From NCBI GenBank assembly GCA_009760885.1, contig CM019707.1:30565687-30629686 (forward strand): DNA of 64,000 bases. The letters run 5' to 3'. Below the pieces are notes generated by a model. That model had not been told where the DNA came from, searched no databases, and worked only from the letters and a program-made list of their open reading frames with translations. The first letter of the stretch is position 1. Each line of letters opens with the position of its first letter. The position numbers and the translations under genes were made by a program. Shown piece after piece: positions 1 through 11,265 of the stretch. The DNA comes from Achatina immaculata (taxonomy: Eukaryota > Mollusca > Gastropoda > Stylommatophora > Achatinidae).

Positions 1-880
1 TTACGACCTTTCCATATAGCTATTTTTCTAGATGCTATTTTCACTATATAGTTTAACAGTGAGTTACGACCTTTCCATATAGCTATTTTTCTAGATACTA
101 TTTTCACTATGCTTATAAGACCTACATAGTTTAACAGTGAGTTACGATCTTTCCATATAGCTATTTTTCTAGATGCTATTTTCACTATACTTATAGGACT
201 TGCATAGTTTAACAGTGAGTCCTACATAATTATGACAAAAGGACCTCTACATACTTATGACAATAAGACCTACATAGTTTAACAGTGAGTCCTATATAAT
301 TCTGACAAAAGGACCTCTACATACTTTTGACAGTAAGACCTACATAGTTTAACAGTGAGTCCTATATAATTCTGACAAAAGGACCTCTACATACTTTTGA
401 CAGTAAGACCTACATAGTTTAACAGTGAGTCCTACATAGTCCTGACGATAAGACCTACATACTTATGACAATAAGACCTACATAGTTTAACAGTGAGCCT
501 TACATACTCGTAGTTCTGACAAAAAGACCTCTGCATACTTATGACAGTAGGACCTACTTAGTTTAACAGTGAGTCCTACATAGTTTTGACAAAAGGACCT
601 ACATGCTTATAACAATAAGACCTACATAGTTTAACAGTGAGTCCTACCTAGTTTTGACAAAAGGACCTACATGCTTATAACAATAAGACCTACATAGTTT
701 AACAGTGAATCCTACATAGCTCTGATGAAAGGACCTAAATACTTACAGCATTAAGACCTATGTAATCATAACAATAGGACTTGAATTGTTGTGCGTCATA
801 AGATTTGTAGCTTTAACAAAAAAGGACTTTATAGTTCTAACACATTACATAGTTCTGAAACATAGGATTGTGTGGTTCTA
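1..880. repeat. Degenerate minisatellite, units about 60-70 bp
   Basis: Diverged tandem copies share the words GTTTAACAGTGAGT, CCTACATA and TGACAAAAGGACC. The first 230 bp carry a variant unit containing CTTTCCATATAGC. The array starts outside the window and decays towards its right end. No coding frame is credible here. Confidence 0.9.
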
Positions 881-1280
881 GCACATACGATCTACCGTTA
901 TACATAAATTCTACATAGTTCTGACACAGTGGTTCTCAACATCTGAAGTCCCAGATCTCCCATGTTAACCCAGGCCGCTCCTGAAGCCTCTTCTATATAC
1001 TTGTATAAAGTCATCAGCCAGAAAGGATTTTCACTATTATACATTTTCCTCCTATGAGGAAAAAAAAAGTCATCCCCATTCATCCTTAGGAGAGGAGGGG
1101 GGGGGGGGGAAGAGACATCTCCTCTTTTAGAATACGGGTCCTCTTTGAGAATGTGTGTGTCTAACACAGAAGACTTTACACAGCAGTAGAACGCGAAGCC
1201 TGCAGATTTCCAACACTAAGACATACGCTGTTCTGATTTCAAAATTTCTTCTTCCCTTAAACTGCGAGCTAGTATTCTTT
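881..1280. other. Non-coding stretch with one hAT-like terminal sequence
   Basis: No gene is recognised. The word CAGTGGTTCTCAAC near 928 looks like the terminal inverted repeat of hAT/Charlie-type elements, but no matching right end is found nearby. A poly-G run sits at about 1097-1110. Confidence 0.4.
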
Positions 1281-1284
1281 ACAG

Positions 1285-1600
1285 GGGATGCGGTGAAGAT
1301 GTTGAGGTACAGCATCGTGTCGGTTTGGGAGCGGGTTACGGAGGCTAGTTTGTTTTTTTTTTTCCCTCAGTCCCTGAGTAGAACTAGAAAGCAGGGGATA
1401 TGCAATGCTTTTTAAAACAGTCCACATGGGGACTATGGCGACCCCTGTCTTGATAGCCAGCTGGGACTGTTATTTGGGTTATCACCGGAGAGGTCGGGGG
1501 TGGGGGGCAGGGTCTTGGATGGCTGTGATTTACCAACCCTGACGCTAGCACGTCAGCTGTGGGTAGCAAGATCTTATATCGTGTCAGCACTGGCTCAGGT
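1285..1600 (+). repeat. Interspersed repeat copy (GCGGTGAAGATGTTGAG family)
   Basis: The segment starts with a GCGGTGAAGATGTTGAG-like word and ends with GGCAGGGTCTTGGATGGCTG and a GCTAGCACG motif. The same order of words recurs near 42780-43020, and its second half recurs near 16900-16985. This is a dispersed repeat of unknown class. Its second half is the unit amplified at 42.96-43.31 kb and, inverted, at 45.1-45.6 kb. Confidence 0.5.
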
Positions 1601-1685
1601 CACCTGGTTTGTCATTGCTGGCCTTAACCTAAATCCTTCAGGTTGATTGTGTTTGTAATCACCTTATTCACGTGTAGTAATATGC

Positions 1686-1688
<3 letters not shown>

Positions 1689-1745
<57 letters not shown>
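1689..1745. repeat. (TA)n microsatellite
   Basis: Uninterrupted TA dinucleotides immediately precede the LINE fragment that follows. Confidence 0.98.
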
Positions 1746-1747
<2 letters not shown>

Positions 1748-2475
1748 CCTACAAAATCTCTTGGATAAAGTCGCTAAAGGAACTGAACAGAAAGACCTTA
1801 CTTTGAACATCAAAAAGACAGAGACTATGGTTATATCTAAGAAACAGAATCCACCAACATGCAGTATAAAATTAAACGGAACTATTCTAAATCAGGTGCA
1901 GAAATTCAAATACCTTGGAGCAGTAATAACTTCAGATGAGAAATGCAGAACAGAAATTAGGAACAGAATAGGCCAAGCAAAGGCTGCATTTCAGAGAATG
2001 AGAAACATATTAGCCAACACATCCTTATCAACGAATGTTAGAAAACGAGTCCTAAAATGCTATATTAAACCTATCTTGTTATATGGAAGTGAATCATGGA
2101 TAATAGGCAGGTCTCCACAAAAATCATTGGAAGCAGCAGAAATTTGGTTTATTAGAAGAATGTTGCGAATCCCCTGGACAGCAAAAATAACTAATGAAGA
2201 ATGTATGACAAGAGCTGGAGAGACAAAAAAATCTTGTCCAAAAAAAAAAAAAGATAAGAGAGAGACAATGTACTTTCATAGGACATGCAATGAGAAGAGG
2301 GGCCATTGAAAATATTATAACAACAGGAAAAATAAGGGGAAGAAGATCAAGAGGAAGACCAAGAGAAATGATACTGGACAGTCTGACGGGATGGTGTGAG
2401 AGATCACCACCAACTGAGCTGATGGCCTGCATGAGGGATCGTGTACTCTGGAGAGGCATAATAGCCAACCTGATG
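1746..2475 (+). mobile_element. Non-LTR retrotransposon (LINE) fragment, RT C-terminal part
   Basis: The frame from 1761 reads the region downstream of the RT catalytic core: a KTETMVIS stretch, the KYLGAVIT motif, an LLYGSESW motif and RRMLRIPWT. These are typical of RTE-like and related LINE polyproteins. A poly-A-rich insertion near 2225-2262 shifts the frame. The next frame (2290 onward) continues with MRRGAIENIITTGKI and RGRPREM, the conserved basic tail. The RT fingers and palm and the endonuclease are absent, so the copy is 5' truncated and dead. It belongs to a different family from RTE-A, B and C. Confidence 0.8.
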
Positions 2476-2479
2476 ATAT

Positions 2480-2905
2480 GTAATGTGCCTGTGAGACCTG
2501 GACACTTAACAAAACAGCTGAGAAACACATAAATGCCTTTGAATGTAAATGCTACAGGAGAGTTCTTCAAATATCGTGGACTCAGAAAAAACAAAAAATA
2601 TATTCATACTACAAGAACTTAATATTGAAGAAGGCTGGCTAGTAAATAGGATTAAAGAGAGAAAACTTAAATATTTTGGACACATTAAACGTCATGATGA
2701 ACTAGAGAAGACCGTCTTGGAAGGGTTCATAATAGAAAAAAGAAAGAGGGGAAGACCAAGGCGAAGATGGCTACAAGACATCGTTGATGACCTGCAAATG
2801 GATGCATCAGCGCCAGGCCATCTTGCTAAACAACCGAGAGGCCTACAGGAGTGCCGTTAGGGAGGCAAAGTTCCACAAGGGACATGCAAATGAATGAATA
2901 AATGA
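2480..2905 (+). mobile_element. RTE-A LINE, 3' fragment
   Basis: This matches the last part of the RTE-A copy at 59.3-61.3 kb: TWTLNKTAEKHINAFEC (broken by a frameshift here), ELNIEEGWLV, RKLKYFGHIKRH, RGRPRRRWLQDIVDDLQMD. It ends in the AATG-type tail of the family. A candidate TSD, ATGATAT, occurs at 2473-2479 and 2906-2912, but the right copy lies in simple sequence and the TSD is weak. The fragment directly abuts the previous LINE. Confidence 0.85.
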
Positions 2906-3325
2906 ATGATATATATATGTATTTAAAAGTTTATCTACATTTAACAAGCAACAATTTTATAGTCCTATGAAATGACGTGAAATGGGGGATGACTGCCCGT
3001 GAGACGAAGTGATGAAATGGTGGGCTTTTACAAATCATGGGATAATAGTAATTCGTATTAACATTTTGACAACAAGAAGGATTACATAGATTTCATGACT
3101 CTCTCTCCCCCTTCTCTCTATATCTCTCTCTCTCTCTCTCTCTCTCACATAAACACATACATATACATATGAGGCGCGTTCAGAAAGTAATACACCACAT
3201 CGTTTTTCTCAGGAGCTGTTTATTAAAAAAGCATAATATTTATACACAATATACATGGATATGTCATGTAAACATCCACATTATTCAACATAATCCTCAT
3301 CAACTTGCACGGCTTTACGCCAGGG

Positions 3326-3651
3326 CTAAACAAGTGCATGTATTCCTAGCCCGTACCAGATTATATTTTGATTATGTAGCCATTTCTTCGCCGCATGAAT
3401 CACTCCTTCGTCATCTTCAAATCTTACCCCTCGGAGTGCATCTTTAAGTGGACCAAACAGATGGAAATCAGAAGGTGCCAAATTGGGACTATATGGTGGA
3501 TGGGGTAGTACAGTCCAACCCAATTTTGTGATGGCTTCTTGTGTTGCCAGACTTGTGTGAGGGCGCCATTGTCGTGAAGGAGAAGCAGGTCTGCTGGATT
3601 CTTGTGCGGCCGAACTCTGCGAAAACGTTGATTGAGTTTTTTCAGTGTCTT
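3326..3651 (-). pseudogene. mariner transposase, C-terminal part
   Basis: The frame with LHDNGAL (about 3555-3580) shifts to the frame reading GWTVLPHPPYSPN and APSDFHLFGPL. That second frame runs to the stop at 3326. A one-base loss next to the HDN codons explains the shift. The third catalytic aspartate (APSD) is retained. The piece is part of the element at 3170-6591. Confidence 0.85.
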
Positions 3652-3935
3652 AATGTAAGCATGAGGGCATGGTCATTGGAGGCACAATATTCCCACACAA
3701 AGAGATACATAAAACAACGTGGATATCTCCAGATGATAGAACTAGAAACCAGATAGACCATTTTTGTATTAGAAAGCAATAAAGAACATCTCTCATGGAT
3801 GTAAGGGCTTATAGGGGTGCAGATGTCAACAGTGATCACAACCTGTGCATAGGGAAAATAAAACTAAAATTGAAAAGTCAACACAAGAAATCAGTACACA
3901 GAAAGATAAACAGCCACAGCATACAAGAAGAAAAT

Positions 3936-4851
3936 CTCTCTCTCTCTCTGAACCTTAAGTGCCCAGGGCACATGGGGCTTCCGCAAGGGTTTTCCACAAA
4001 TGCCTGTCTTTCGCCTTTTTTTCTGCTCTTGCCCAGGTGAGCCCTCTATTGCTCAACATCCTTTCTGTTGTTCTTCTCCATGTCTCTTTTGGTCTACCCT
4101 TACTTCTGCTCCCCTGTGGTGTCCATCTTAGTGCTATTTTTGGTAGTGAGTTGTCAGTCATTCGGAGCACATGTCCCAACCATCGCCAGCGTTTTTCCTC
4201 AATAATTGTTGTCAGTGGCTTCATCTGCATTTCTGCCAATAAGATGTTATTTCTTATGGTGTTTGGCCAAAATATTTTTTTAATTCTACGTAAACATTTA
4301 GTCTGGAAAGAATTCAACTTGTTTTCTATGGTTTTGGTGATTTTCCAGCATTCACTTCCATAGAGTAGTACACTTAGAACATTACTCTTAAATATCCTGA
4401 TTTTCATATTTATGCTTAGTTTATTTGATTTCCATATATTCTGTAGCATTGCAAAAGCCTGGTTTGCTCTAGTAAGTCTGCTGTTGATGTCCTCTGTGCT
4501 GTCTCCATTTTCTACTACTCTGCTGCCAAGGTATACAAATTCGTTGACCTCCTCCACTAACTTGTTATCTACTATGAGTACATTTCTGTTGTTCACATTT
4601 TGCTTCATTAACTTTGTCTTTCCTACGTTGATCTTTAGTCCTATGTTGTTTGCATTCTGGGTTAACTTGTTTATTTTATCTTGCATATCTTTGTGACTGC
4701 TTGATAATAGACAAATGTCGTCATCAAAGTCAAGGTCCTCCAGCACTGTGTCAAGGGTCCATTGTAATCCTCTGCGTTTGTCTGATGTTGCCTCCTTCAT
4801 TAACCAGTCTACTGCCAAGATAAATAATGTTGGTGATAGTACACATCCCTT
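3936..4851 (-). mobile_element. RTE-C LINE fragment nested in RTE-B
   Basis: The TSD AGAAAAT is at 3929-3935 and 4852-4858. Excising the insert rejoins RTE-B EEN with TNINFNQE exactly. The minus-strand frame is open across almost the whole insert. It begins in the RT domain at SKGCVLSPTLF, then LEDLDFDDDICLLSS (the catalytic motif reads FDDD instead of F/YADD), VYLGSRVV, LLYGSECW and RSKGRPKETWRRTTE. It is strongly 5' truncated. The 3' end is a GA-type simple repeat rather than poly-A. The open frame suggests a fairly recent insertion. Confidence 0.9.
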
Positions 4852-5031
4852 AGAAAATACTAACATTAATTTCAATCAGGAATTTGCCAATCATTCCAAA
4901 ACACCCAGTGAAGTTGAGGAGATAGGTATAGATGAGTTATGGAATTCTTACAGCACAGCCATAATCACAGCAGCAAAAGTAAGCGCTGGATTGGAAAAAC
5001 CAAATAGAAAAGCATGGATATCAGATAAAAC

Positions 5032-5763
5032 ATGCAAGAAAAAACAGATAGCCTGTCTTCACTGGCTAGCAAAATAGGACTTGAAATTAACAAGGACAAA
5101 ACAAAAATAATGAAAATTCCCATCAATCAAAATGGAAAAATACACATAGAAGAGACAGATATTGAAGAAGTCAATCAGTTTGCATACCGTGGCAGCTACA
5201 TAGACCAGGATGGTGACACTAGAAAGGAAGTTAGGATCAGAATTGCAAAAGCAGCATCAATCTTCAAGAATCTTGAGAACATATGGAATTCAAAAGTTAT
5301 AAGCACAAAAACCAAGTTAAGACTATTCAATTCAAATGTAATATCCACCCTCATTTATGCATGCGAAAGCTGGAAAACAACTAAAGAAATAGAAAAGAAA
5401 TTAGACTCTTTTGAAAACCAATGCCTAAGGAAAATACTCGGCATCAAGTGGAATGAATTCAAGAACAATGCAGAGATAAGACAGATGACTGAAGAACAAC
5501 AACCAGTCTCATGGGTGATCAGGAAAAGGAGATGGACATATGTTGGTCACTTGATGAGAAGAAATGATCAGAGAATCCCAAAACAAGCTATCAAGTGGAA
5601 CACAACAGGCCGAAGAAAAAGGGGCAGACCGCGTGAAACTCTGAAGAGGACATTATTAAGAGAGGCCAAGTTAACAGGCATAAAATCCTTTGATGAGGTT
5701 GAAAGACTCGCCGAAGACAGGAAAAATTGGCGAACTACTTTACGAGCCCTATGTGACGTTTAA
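5032..5763 (+). pseudogene. RTE-B polyprotein, C-terminal remnant
   Basis: The open frame of 243 codons starts by chance at the deletion junction. It carries the post-catalytic RT segment (KIGLEINKDKTKIMKIP), the thumb-like region with IRIAKAASIFKNLENIW, and the basic tail RKRGRPRETLKRTLLREAK. It lacks the catalytic YADD/FADD block and so cannot work alone. Confidence 0.85.
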
Positions 5764-6787
5764 CGGCACGGGAAGGATATAAGATATAAGATAAGAATGT
5801 AAGCTTGCGAATTGATTGTCTCTCCTCTTGGCATAACATCCACAATAATAACACCTTCAATGTCCCAAAGGACAGTGATTATGATCTTTCCAGCTGAATT
5901 TGTTCGTGGTATTTGCAGATGATGCCACTCGATTGACTGTCCTTTTGTCGCAGGTTCAAAATGATGTTCCCGGGTTTCGTCACCTGTTACGATCTTAGCC
6001 AAAAAGTTCTCTCCCTCAGCATTGAAACGCTCCAACAATTCAGAAGAAATTGCTTTCCTTTGCAATCGATGGTCGTTTGTGAGACTTTGAGGAACCCATC
6101 TTGCGCTAACTTAGAAAATCCGAGAGCTGTATTTGCACTACCATTTCTGACTGACAGCTTTAAGGTCAGTTGTTATGTAGATCAGTAAGAATAATGCCCT
6201 CAGCGCATTTAAACATTTCTGTCTTGGTGGCTGTGGCAGGATCATGCAATTCCTTCTCTCCACTTATTGATTCTTTGATTCTCTGAACCCAGCGACCGAC
6301 TGTACTCCTGTGGACTGCAGAACTTTCATACACACCACATAGACGCATGTGAATGTTCACAACAGTTTCCTTCTCTGCAACGAGAAATTCTATCACAAAT
6401 CGCTGCTTATACCGCAAGTTGCTAACACGCTCCATTTCAACGGTTAGGGCAGCCATATTCTTTGGCCGGTTACGGTACAACTTGGTTCACACAATCGGCA
6501 CATGCCATATTTAAAGTGTGCAAAATTTCATGCTTCTATCTTCATTATTAGCTGAAAAAAAGCGATGTGATGCATTACTTTCTGAACGCCATATATATAT
6601 TTTTGATATCGTTGGGGCTTTGCATTTTACAATTTTGCAGTGGTTGTAGGTGATCAAAGACGTCGTCGGTTGTTGTTATCTCTATTGTTGTGTCCAAGTT
6701 CCGTCTGCTTTATCTATCTTTAAACATGGCTTTCGTGTTATCGCAATCCCCCTCAAGGGTAGACGTGTCGTTTGGCCAGCTTGTAGA

Positions 6788-9012
6788 ATGTATTTCTTCT
6801 TCTTATATCTTATATCCTTCCCGTGCCGTTAGACGTCACATAGGGCTCGCAAAGTAGTTCGCCAATTTTTCCTGTCTTCGGCGAGTCTTTCAACCTCATC
6901 AAAGGATTTTATGCCTGTTAACTTGGCCTCTCTTAATAATGTTCTCTTCAGAGTTTCACGCGGTCTGCCCCTTTTTCTTCGGCCTGTTGTGTTCCACTTG
7001 ATAGCTTGTTTTGGGATTCTCTGCTCATTTCTTCTCATCAAGTGGCCAACATATGTCCATCTCCTTTTCCTGATCACCCGTGAGACTGGTTGTTGTTCAG
7101 TCATCTGTCTTATCTCTGCATTGTTCTTGAATTCATTCCACTTGATGCCGAGTATTTTCCTTAGGCATTTGTTTTCAAAAGAGTCTAATTTCTTTTCTAT
7201 TTCTTTAGTTGTTTTCCAGCTTTCGCATGCATAAATGAGGGTGGATATTACATTTGAATTGAATAGTCTTAACTTGGTTTTTGTGCTTATAACTTTTGAA
7301 TTCCATATGTTCTCAAGATTCTTGAAGATTGATGCTGCTTTTGCAATTCTGATCCTAACTTCCTTTCTAGTGTCACCATCCTGGTCTATGTAGCTGCCAA
7401 GGTATGCAAATTGATTGACTTCTTCAATATCTGTCCCTTCTATGTGTATTTTTCCATTTTGATTGATGGGAATTTTCATTATTTTTGTTTTGTCCTTGTT
7501 AATTTCAAGTCCTATTTTGCTAGCCAGTGAAGATAGGCTATCTGTTTTTTCTTGCATGGAATTCACATTATTACTGATAAGAGTTATGTCATCAGCAAAA
7601 TCAAGATCTTCTAGTTGGGTCCCATGTACCCAGTCAATACCTGTGTTACCTGTGCAGCATTTTTTCATTATGAAGTCTATTGTAATCCCAAAAAGTAAAG
7701 GAGACAGTATACATCCTTGTTTCACGCCTGTTTCAATCTGGAACCATTCACTCATCCCTGCTTCTGTCTTGACTGCACAACCATATCCATTGTATAAGTC
7801 CTTAATGATGTTGACAATTTTAGATGGTATTCCATATAGACATAAAATTCTCCATAATGAATCTCTGTGTATGCTATCAAATGCCTTCTTAAAATCTATG
7901 AAATTCAGTATTAATGGTTTCTGCTTTTCAATATGTTCTTCAAGTATTATTCTGAGAGTAAAGATCTGGTCGAGACAGCTTCTCCCTTTTCGAAATCCTG
8001 CTTGTTCTTCTCTCATTGCAGTATCCACTATATCTTTGAGTCTATTCAAAATGACCTTGCAAAATACTTTTGACACAACTGATATTAAGGTTACTCCTCT
8101 CCAGTTGTTACAGTCACTAAGGTTGCCCTTTTTTGGTATTTTCACAATGATTCCCTTCTTCCAATTAGAAGGGACCTTTTCTTCTTTCCAAATCTTGTTA
8201 AACATTCTCTGTAGTTGTCTCATGTTGTCACTATTGATAGCTTTTAGCATCTCGGCTGTTATTTCATCTTCACCTGCAGCTTTGTTGTTAGCCATTAAAT
8301 TCACTGCTGTTTCAATTTCATGCAATTCAATTTCATCTAGACTGACATTTAGTTGTGGGGCTGGTAAGTCAGTTTCAAGGTTTAACAATTCTTTTGGGTG
8401 TGGTCGATTGAGTATTTCTTGGAAGTGTTCAGCCCATCTTTGCTTTTGGTCTTTATTTGATGTTAATAGTGTTCCATTTTTGCTAAGGATTGGTCTTTCT
8501 TTAGATGTAATAGTACCTGTTAGCCTCTTTTGTATGTTATATAAAGTTTTGCTGTCTCCTGTTTTTGCTGCTTTTTCTGCCTCTTTCGCCATATTGTCTA
8601 TGTATTCTCTTTTATCCCTTCTAGCTGAACTTTTTACTTTCTTGTCTATGTCTTTGTATTTTGCTTTTGCCGAATCTCTTTCATGATCTGCTTTTGCATT
8701 CAACATGTTTAATTTGACTGCTCGTCTTTCATGTATATACTTCCATGTTTTATCTGATATCCATGCTTTTCTATTTGGTTTTTCCAATCCAGCGCTTACT
8801 TTTGCTGCTGTGATTATGGCTGTGCTGTAAGAATGCCATAACTCATCTATACCTATCTCCTCAACTTCACTGGGTGTTTTGGAATGATTGGCAAGTTCCT
8901 GATTGAAATTAATGTTAGTATTTTCTTCTTGTAGGCTGTGGATGTTTATCTTTCTGTGTACTGATTTCTTGTGTTGACTTTTCAATTTTAGTTTTATTTT
9001 CCCTATGTATTT
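6788..9012 (-). mobile_element. RTE-B LINE, best-preserved copy, with TSD
   Basis: The 8-bp TSD ATGTATTT (6788-6795 and 9005-9012) defines an insert of 6796-9004. The 3' end, on the left, carries the ATATAAG-type tail. The element is cut at its 5' end just after the endonuclease (it begins in IGKIKLKLK), so it lacks the nuclease but keeps the whole RT and C-terminal region in one frame. It lies about 200 bp from the mariner right end. Confidence 0.95.
6829..9004 (-). CDS. RTE-B reverse transcriptase, unbroken frame, 5' truncated
   Basis: About 725 codons are open without a stop. The nominal Met at 9018 lies in flanking DNA and is not a true start. Read from the N-side: a linker region with a basic coiled segment (KAKYKDIDKKVKSSARRDKR), then the RT domain. 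RT blocks seen are IPKKGNLSDCNNWRGVTL, EEQAGFRKGRSCLDQIF, LNFIDFKKAFDSIHRDSLW (block A aspartate), GVKQGCILSPLLF and LEDLDFADDITLIS (catalytic FADD). The C-terminal region ends with RKRGRPRETLKRTLLR and WRTTLRALCDV. The RT residues look intact. Without endonuclease and promoter the copy is probably not mobile by itself. Its role would be target-primed reverse transcription. Confidence 0.9.
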
Positions 9013-9149
9013 ACACACGGTTTAATAACTTTGCATATAAACCGCAAAATCGTAGAGGGCAAATTGCTGTCGGGTTGATATGAGCAGTTGAGATGGAGAA
9101 AAAGGATGGTTGTGGGAAGGGAATAATACTACTTAGTTGGGAAAGAACT

Positions 9150-9353
9150 AATTTCTTGGATGGTATTACTTTGCGAAAAGTTATTTCTTTAGATAGTATA
9201 TTGTGACGTTTTTTTTTGTTGTTGGCGAGGGTATTTGATAAAGGATGATATTAGACTGAGAGAGAAAGTTATTTCTTTGGTTATGTTTAGTGCAAAGCTG
9301 TTCCATTTCCCTTATAATAGTAAGCACAAGACTCTTCCCTGTGATATTAGAGA

Positions 9354-9385
<32 letters not shown>

Positions 9386-9698
9386 AGAGTTATTTCCCTT
9401 GTTATATTGAGCACAAGGCTATTCTCCATGATATTAGAGTGTGTGTGTGAGTTATTTCCCGTGCTATATTGAGTAAAATGCTATTCCCTATATTAGAGAG
9501 AAAGAGAGTTCCCTCGTTATATTTAACAAAAGGCTCTTCCCTGTGATATTAGGCTGGCTGGCTGACAGACAATGCTTTTCGTTATGATATTTGAGAGAGT
9601 TATTTCCCCTTGTTATATTGCGCAAAAAGACGTTCACATTATGTTGGAGAGAGATTTACTCCCCATATAATACATAGCAGAAGGACCTTCTCTACAGT

Positions 9699-9750
<52 letters not shown>

Positions 9751-9790
9751 CCCTTATATTGAGCTCAAGGCTATTCCCGGTGATATTGTG
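9150..9790. repeat. Degenerate minisatellite with (GA)n cores
   Basis: Irregular units contain TTATTTCCCTTGTTATATTG, AGGCTATTCCC and TGATATTAG, with GA microsatellites expanded inside several of them (about 9350-9386 and 9700-9748). Confidence 0.8.
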
Positions 9791-10980
9791 TTACAAAGTT
9801 TACGTTCTGCTGCTTTAGATCTTGACAGCTGCTCAACTTTCTCTGCTGACATCCCTCGACCCTTGTGCACGTATCTCATTTCTGTGCCTTACTCAAGTAC
9901 GCCCATGCTGATCACACCTACAAGGTCACTGGCTCCGAAACTTTTTTACAGTTCGTATAGCTCTAAAGGCAGTTCTAGTTCACAGAAGAACTTTCACACT
10001 ATCCGTAGCACTTGTTGTTCAGTTTAGAAAGGTTTTCAGATTTCTGTTATTCAGCGTAATCTAGACTTCCTGTACGGATAGTCATATGACCCCTTGTGGA
10101 TGTCAAGTTTGGGAACCTCTTCTTTTTCTTCTTGTTCTTCTTCGTTCGCTTCTACCACCAAGACCGCCCCGTCTTCGATAGGTCCCGTGGTCCTTCTGTG
10201 GTCCCCGAGAGGAGGACCACAAGAGGTTCAGAGTATCGCAGGGCTTGGGCCTATATTCTCGGTGGGTCGCAGAAGCGGGGTTGCGTGTGAGGAACCTCTA
10301 AAGCAGATCATTCCCCCCCCCCCACACACACACACACTTTTTCTTTGTCTAACAGTGAAGTTCAAACTTGTCCACGGGACAGTATAGGAATCCACTGATT
10401 ATCATCAGCTACACAACGCTACACAACGACAGCTTTTATGAGAGAGAGAGAAAGTGTGAGTGATAGAGAGAGTGAGATATCACTAAGTCCCGTATACTGA
10501 ATAAAAGCAATGGCTTTCCGATACTGGATATAAGCTGTTGATTTAAAAGTGGTCATTGGACATTAAAAAAAAAAGTTGAGAACCACTGATGACTCCACGC
10601 ATTTCCCTTCCAAACACTCTGAAATCTTTCGGCCAACTCCCTTTTGAAAAAAAGAAAAGAAAAACATTAACAGCCTGCAGCAGCAGCAGGACAAGCATGT
10701 GTTCTGTGACCATGGTTTGAAGTAAAGCACCTGGGTTCTCTCGGCTATGTTGATTGTAGGAAGGAGGACACATGAGGAAATTGGTAGCCCTGTACTGCCA
10801 GAACAGAATTCGCGTCGCCGCGTTACCGGCTTCTCTTCCGCCAGGGGAGGTAATTAACTCAGAAATGTGTTTGATGCCCTGCTTGCTTTAATTTAAAAAA
10901 AAGTCTTTTAGGATATAGTCTGTCTAACCAGTGAAAGAATAACCAGTAACCTTTATGTTTGTTTTCTTTTATTTGAATAC
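9791..10980. other. No gene recognised; one hAT-like end
   Basis: Scattered short open frames have no family features. GTTGAGAACCACTG near 10575-10588 resembles a right-hand hAT/Charlie terminal repeat. A C-run and a CA repeat lie near 10313-10337, and a GA repeat near 10440. Confidence 0.4.
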
Positions 10981-10982
10981 GG

Positions 10983-11265
10983 CGGCCTGATTGGCTGAGG
11001 GATTGAGCGCATGGTTTACTAGCCCGGTGGTACCGGATTCAAATCCCAGCAGTGGGATTTTTTTCTCTTTTTCTGGTACCTCCACACCAAAAGAAAAAAA
11101 AAAGAGGCATCGGGATCCACCCTGTCTCTAAAAATGGGTACCAGAGAAATCTGGGTAAGGTAAATGCGGCCAGGTATGATACTGACCTCATCATACTTTC
11201 TAGTGTAGATGGTTTTGGAAATACTGACCTAACATCAAAACGGAGATTGTACCTTTACCTGTCTA
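10983..11265 (+). mobile_element. tRNA-derived SINE (diverged)
   Basis: The tRNA-like head has an A-box-like TGGCTGAGGGATTGAGCGC and a B-box-like GGATTCAAATCCC. The body shares AAATGGGTACCAGAGAAAT, GGCCAGGTATGATACTGACC and TCTAGTGTAGATGG with the other SINEs of the window. The 3' end has the TTTACCT-type tail. Confidence 0.8.

Larger units (their letters stand above)
3661..5795 (+). mobile_element. RTE-B LINE inserted in mariner, internally deleted
   Basis: The TSD AATGTAAGC flanks it at 3652-3660 and 5796-5804, and removing the insert restores the mariner reading INSQAYIKTLKK. The left part encodes the end of an APE-type endonuclease (TRNQIDHFCI, GADVNSDHNL, containing the SDH motif), then KIKLKLK. 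The right part (5036-5763) is the RT C-terminal domain up to the terminal RALCDV. The RT core present in the 6.8-9.0 kb copy is missing: the sequence jumps from the SDKT codons to MQEKTDSL across a shared CATG, which is a microhomology deletion. An RTE-C fragment lies inside at 3936-4851. The 3' end has the ATATAAG-type tail. Confidence 0.93.
3170..6591 (-). mobile_element. mariner-like DNA transposon, broken and interrupted
   Basis: The terminal inverted repeats share GTTCAGAAAGTAAT and CACATCG words (about 3175-3205 and 6560-6588) and are flanked by TA. Read on the minus strand, the transposase starts with a helix-turn-helix region (6480-6166, with VHRSTVGRWVQRIKES). The catalytic part (6065-5805) has TGDET and EWHH, and the C-terminal part (3650-3326) has LLLHDNG and SPNLAPSDFHLFG. 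The three expected acidic residues (D in TGDET, HDN and APSD) are visible. Frameshifts separate the pieces, one of them just after HDN. An RTE-B LINE splits INSQAYI from the downstream KTLKKL. The element is non-functional. Confidence 0.92.

Noticed and set aside
3169..3447. Plus-strand frame starting at the mariner end
   Set aside because: Antisense to the transposase C-terminal region.
7463..8686. 407-codon plus-strand frame
   Set aside because: Antisense shadow of the RTE-B reverse-transcriptase frame.
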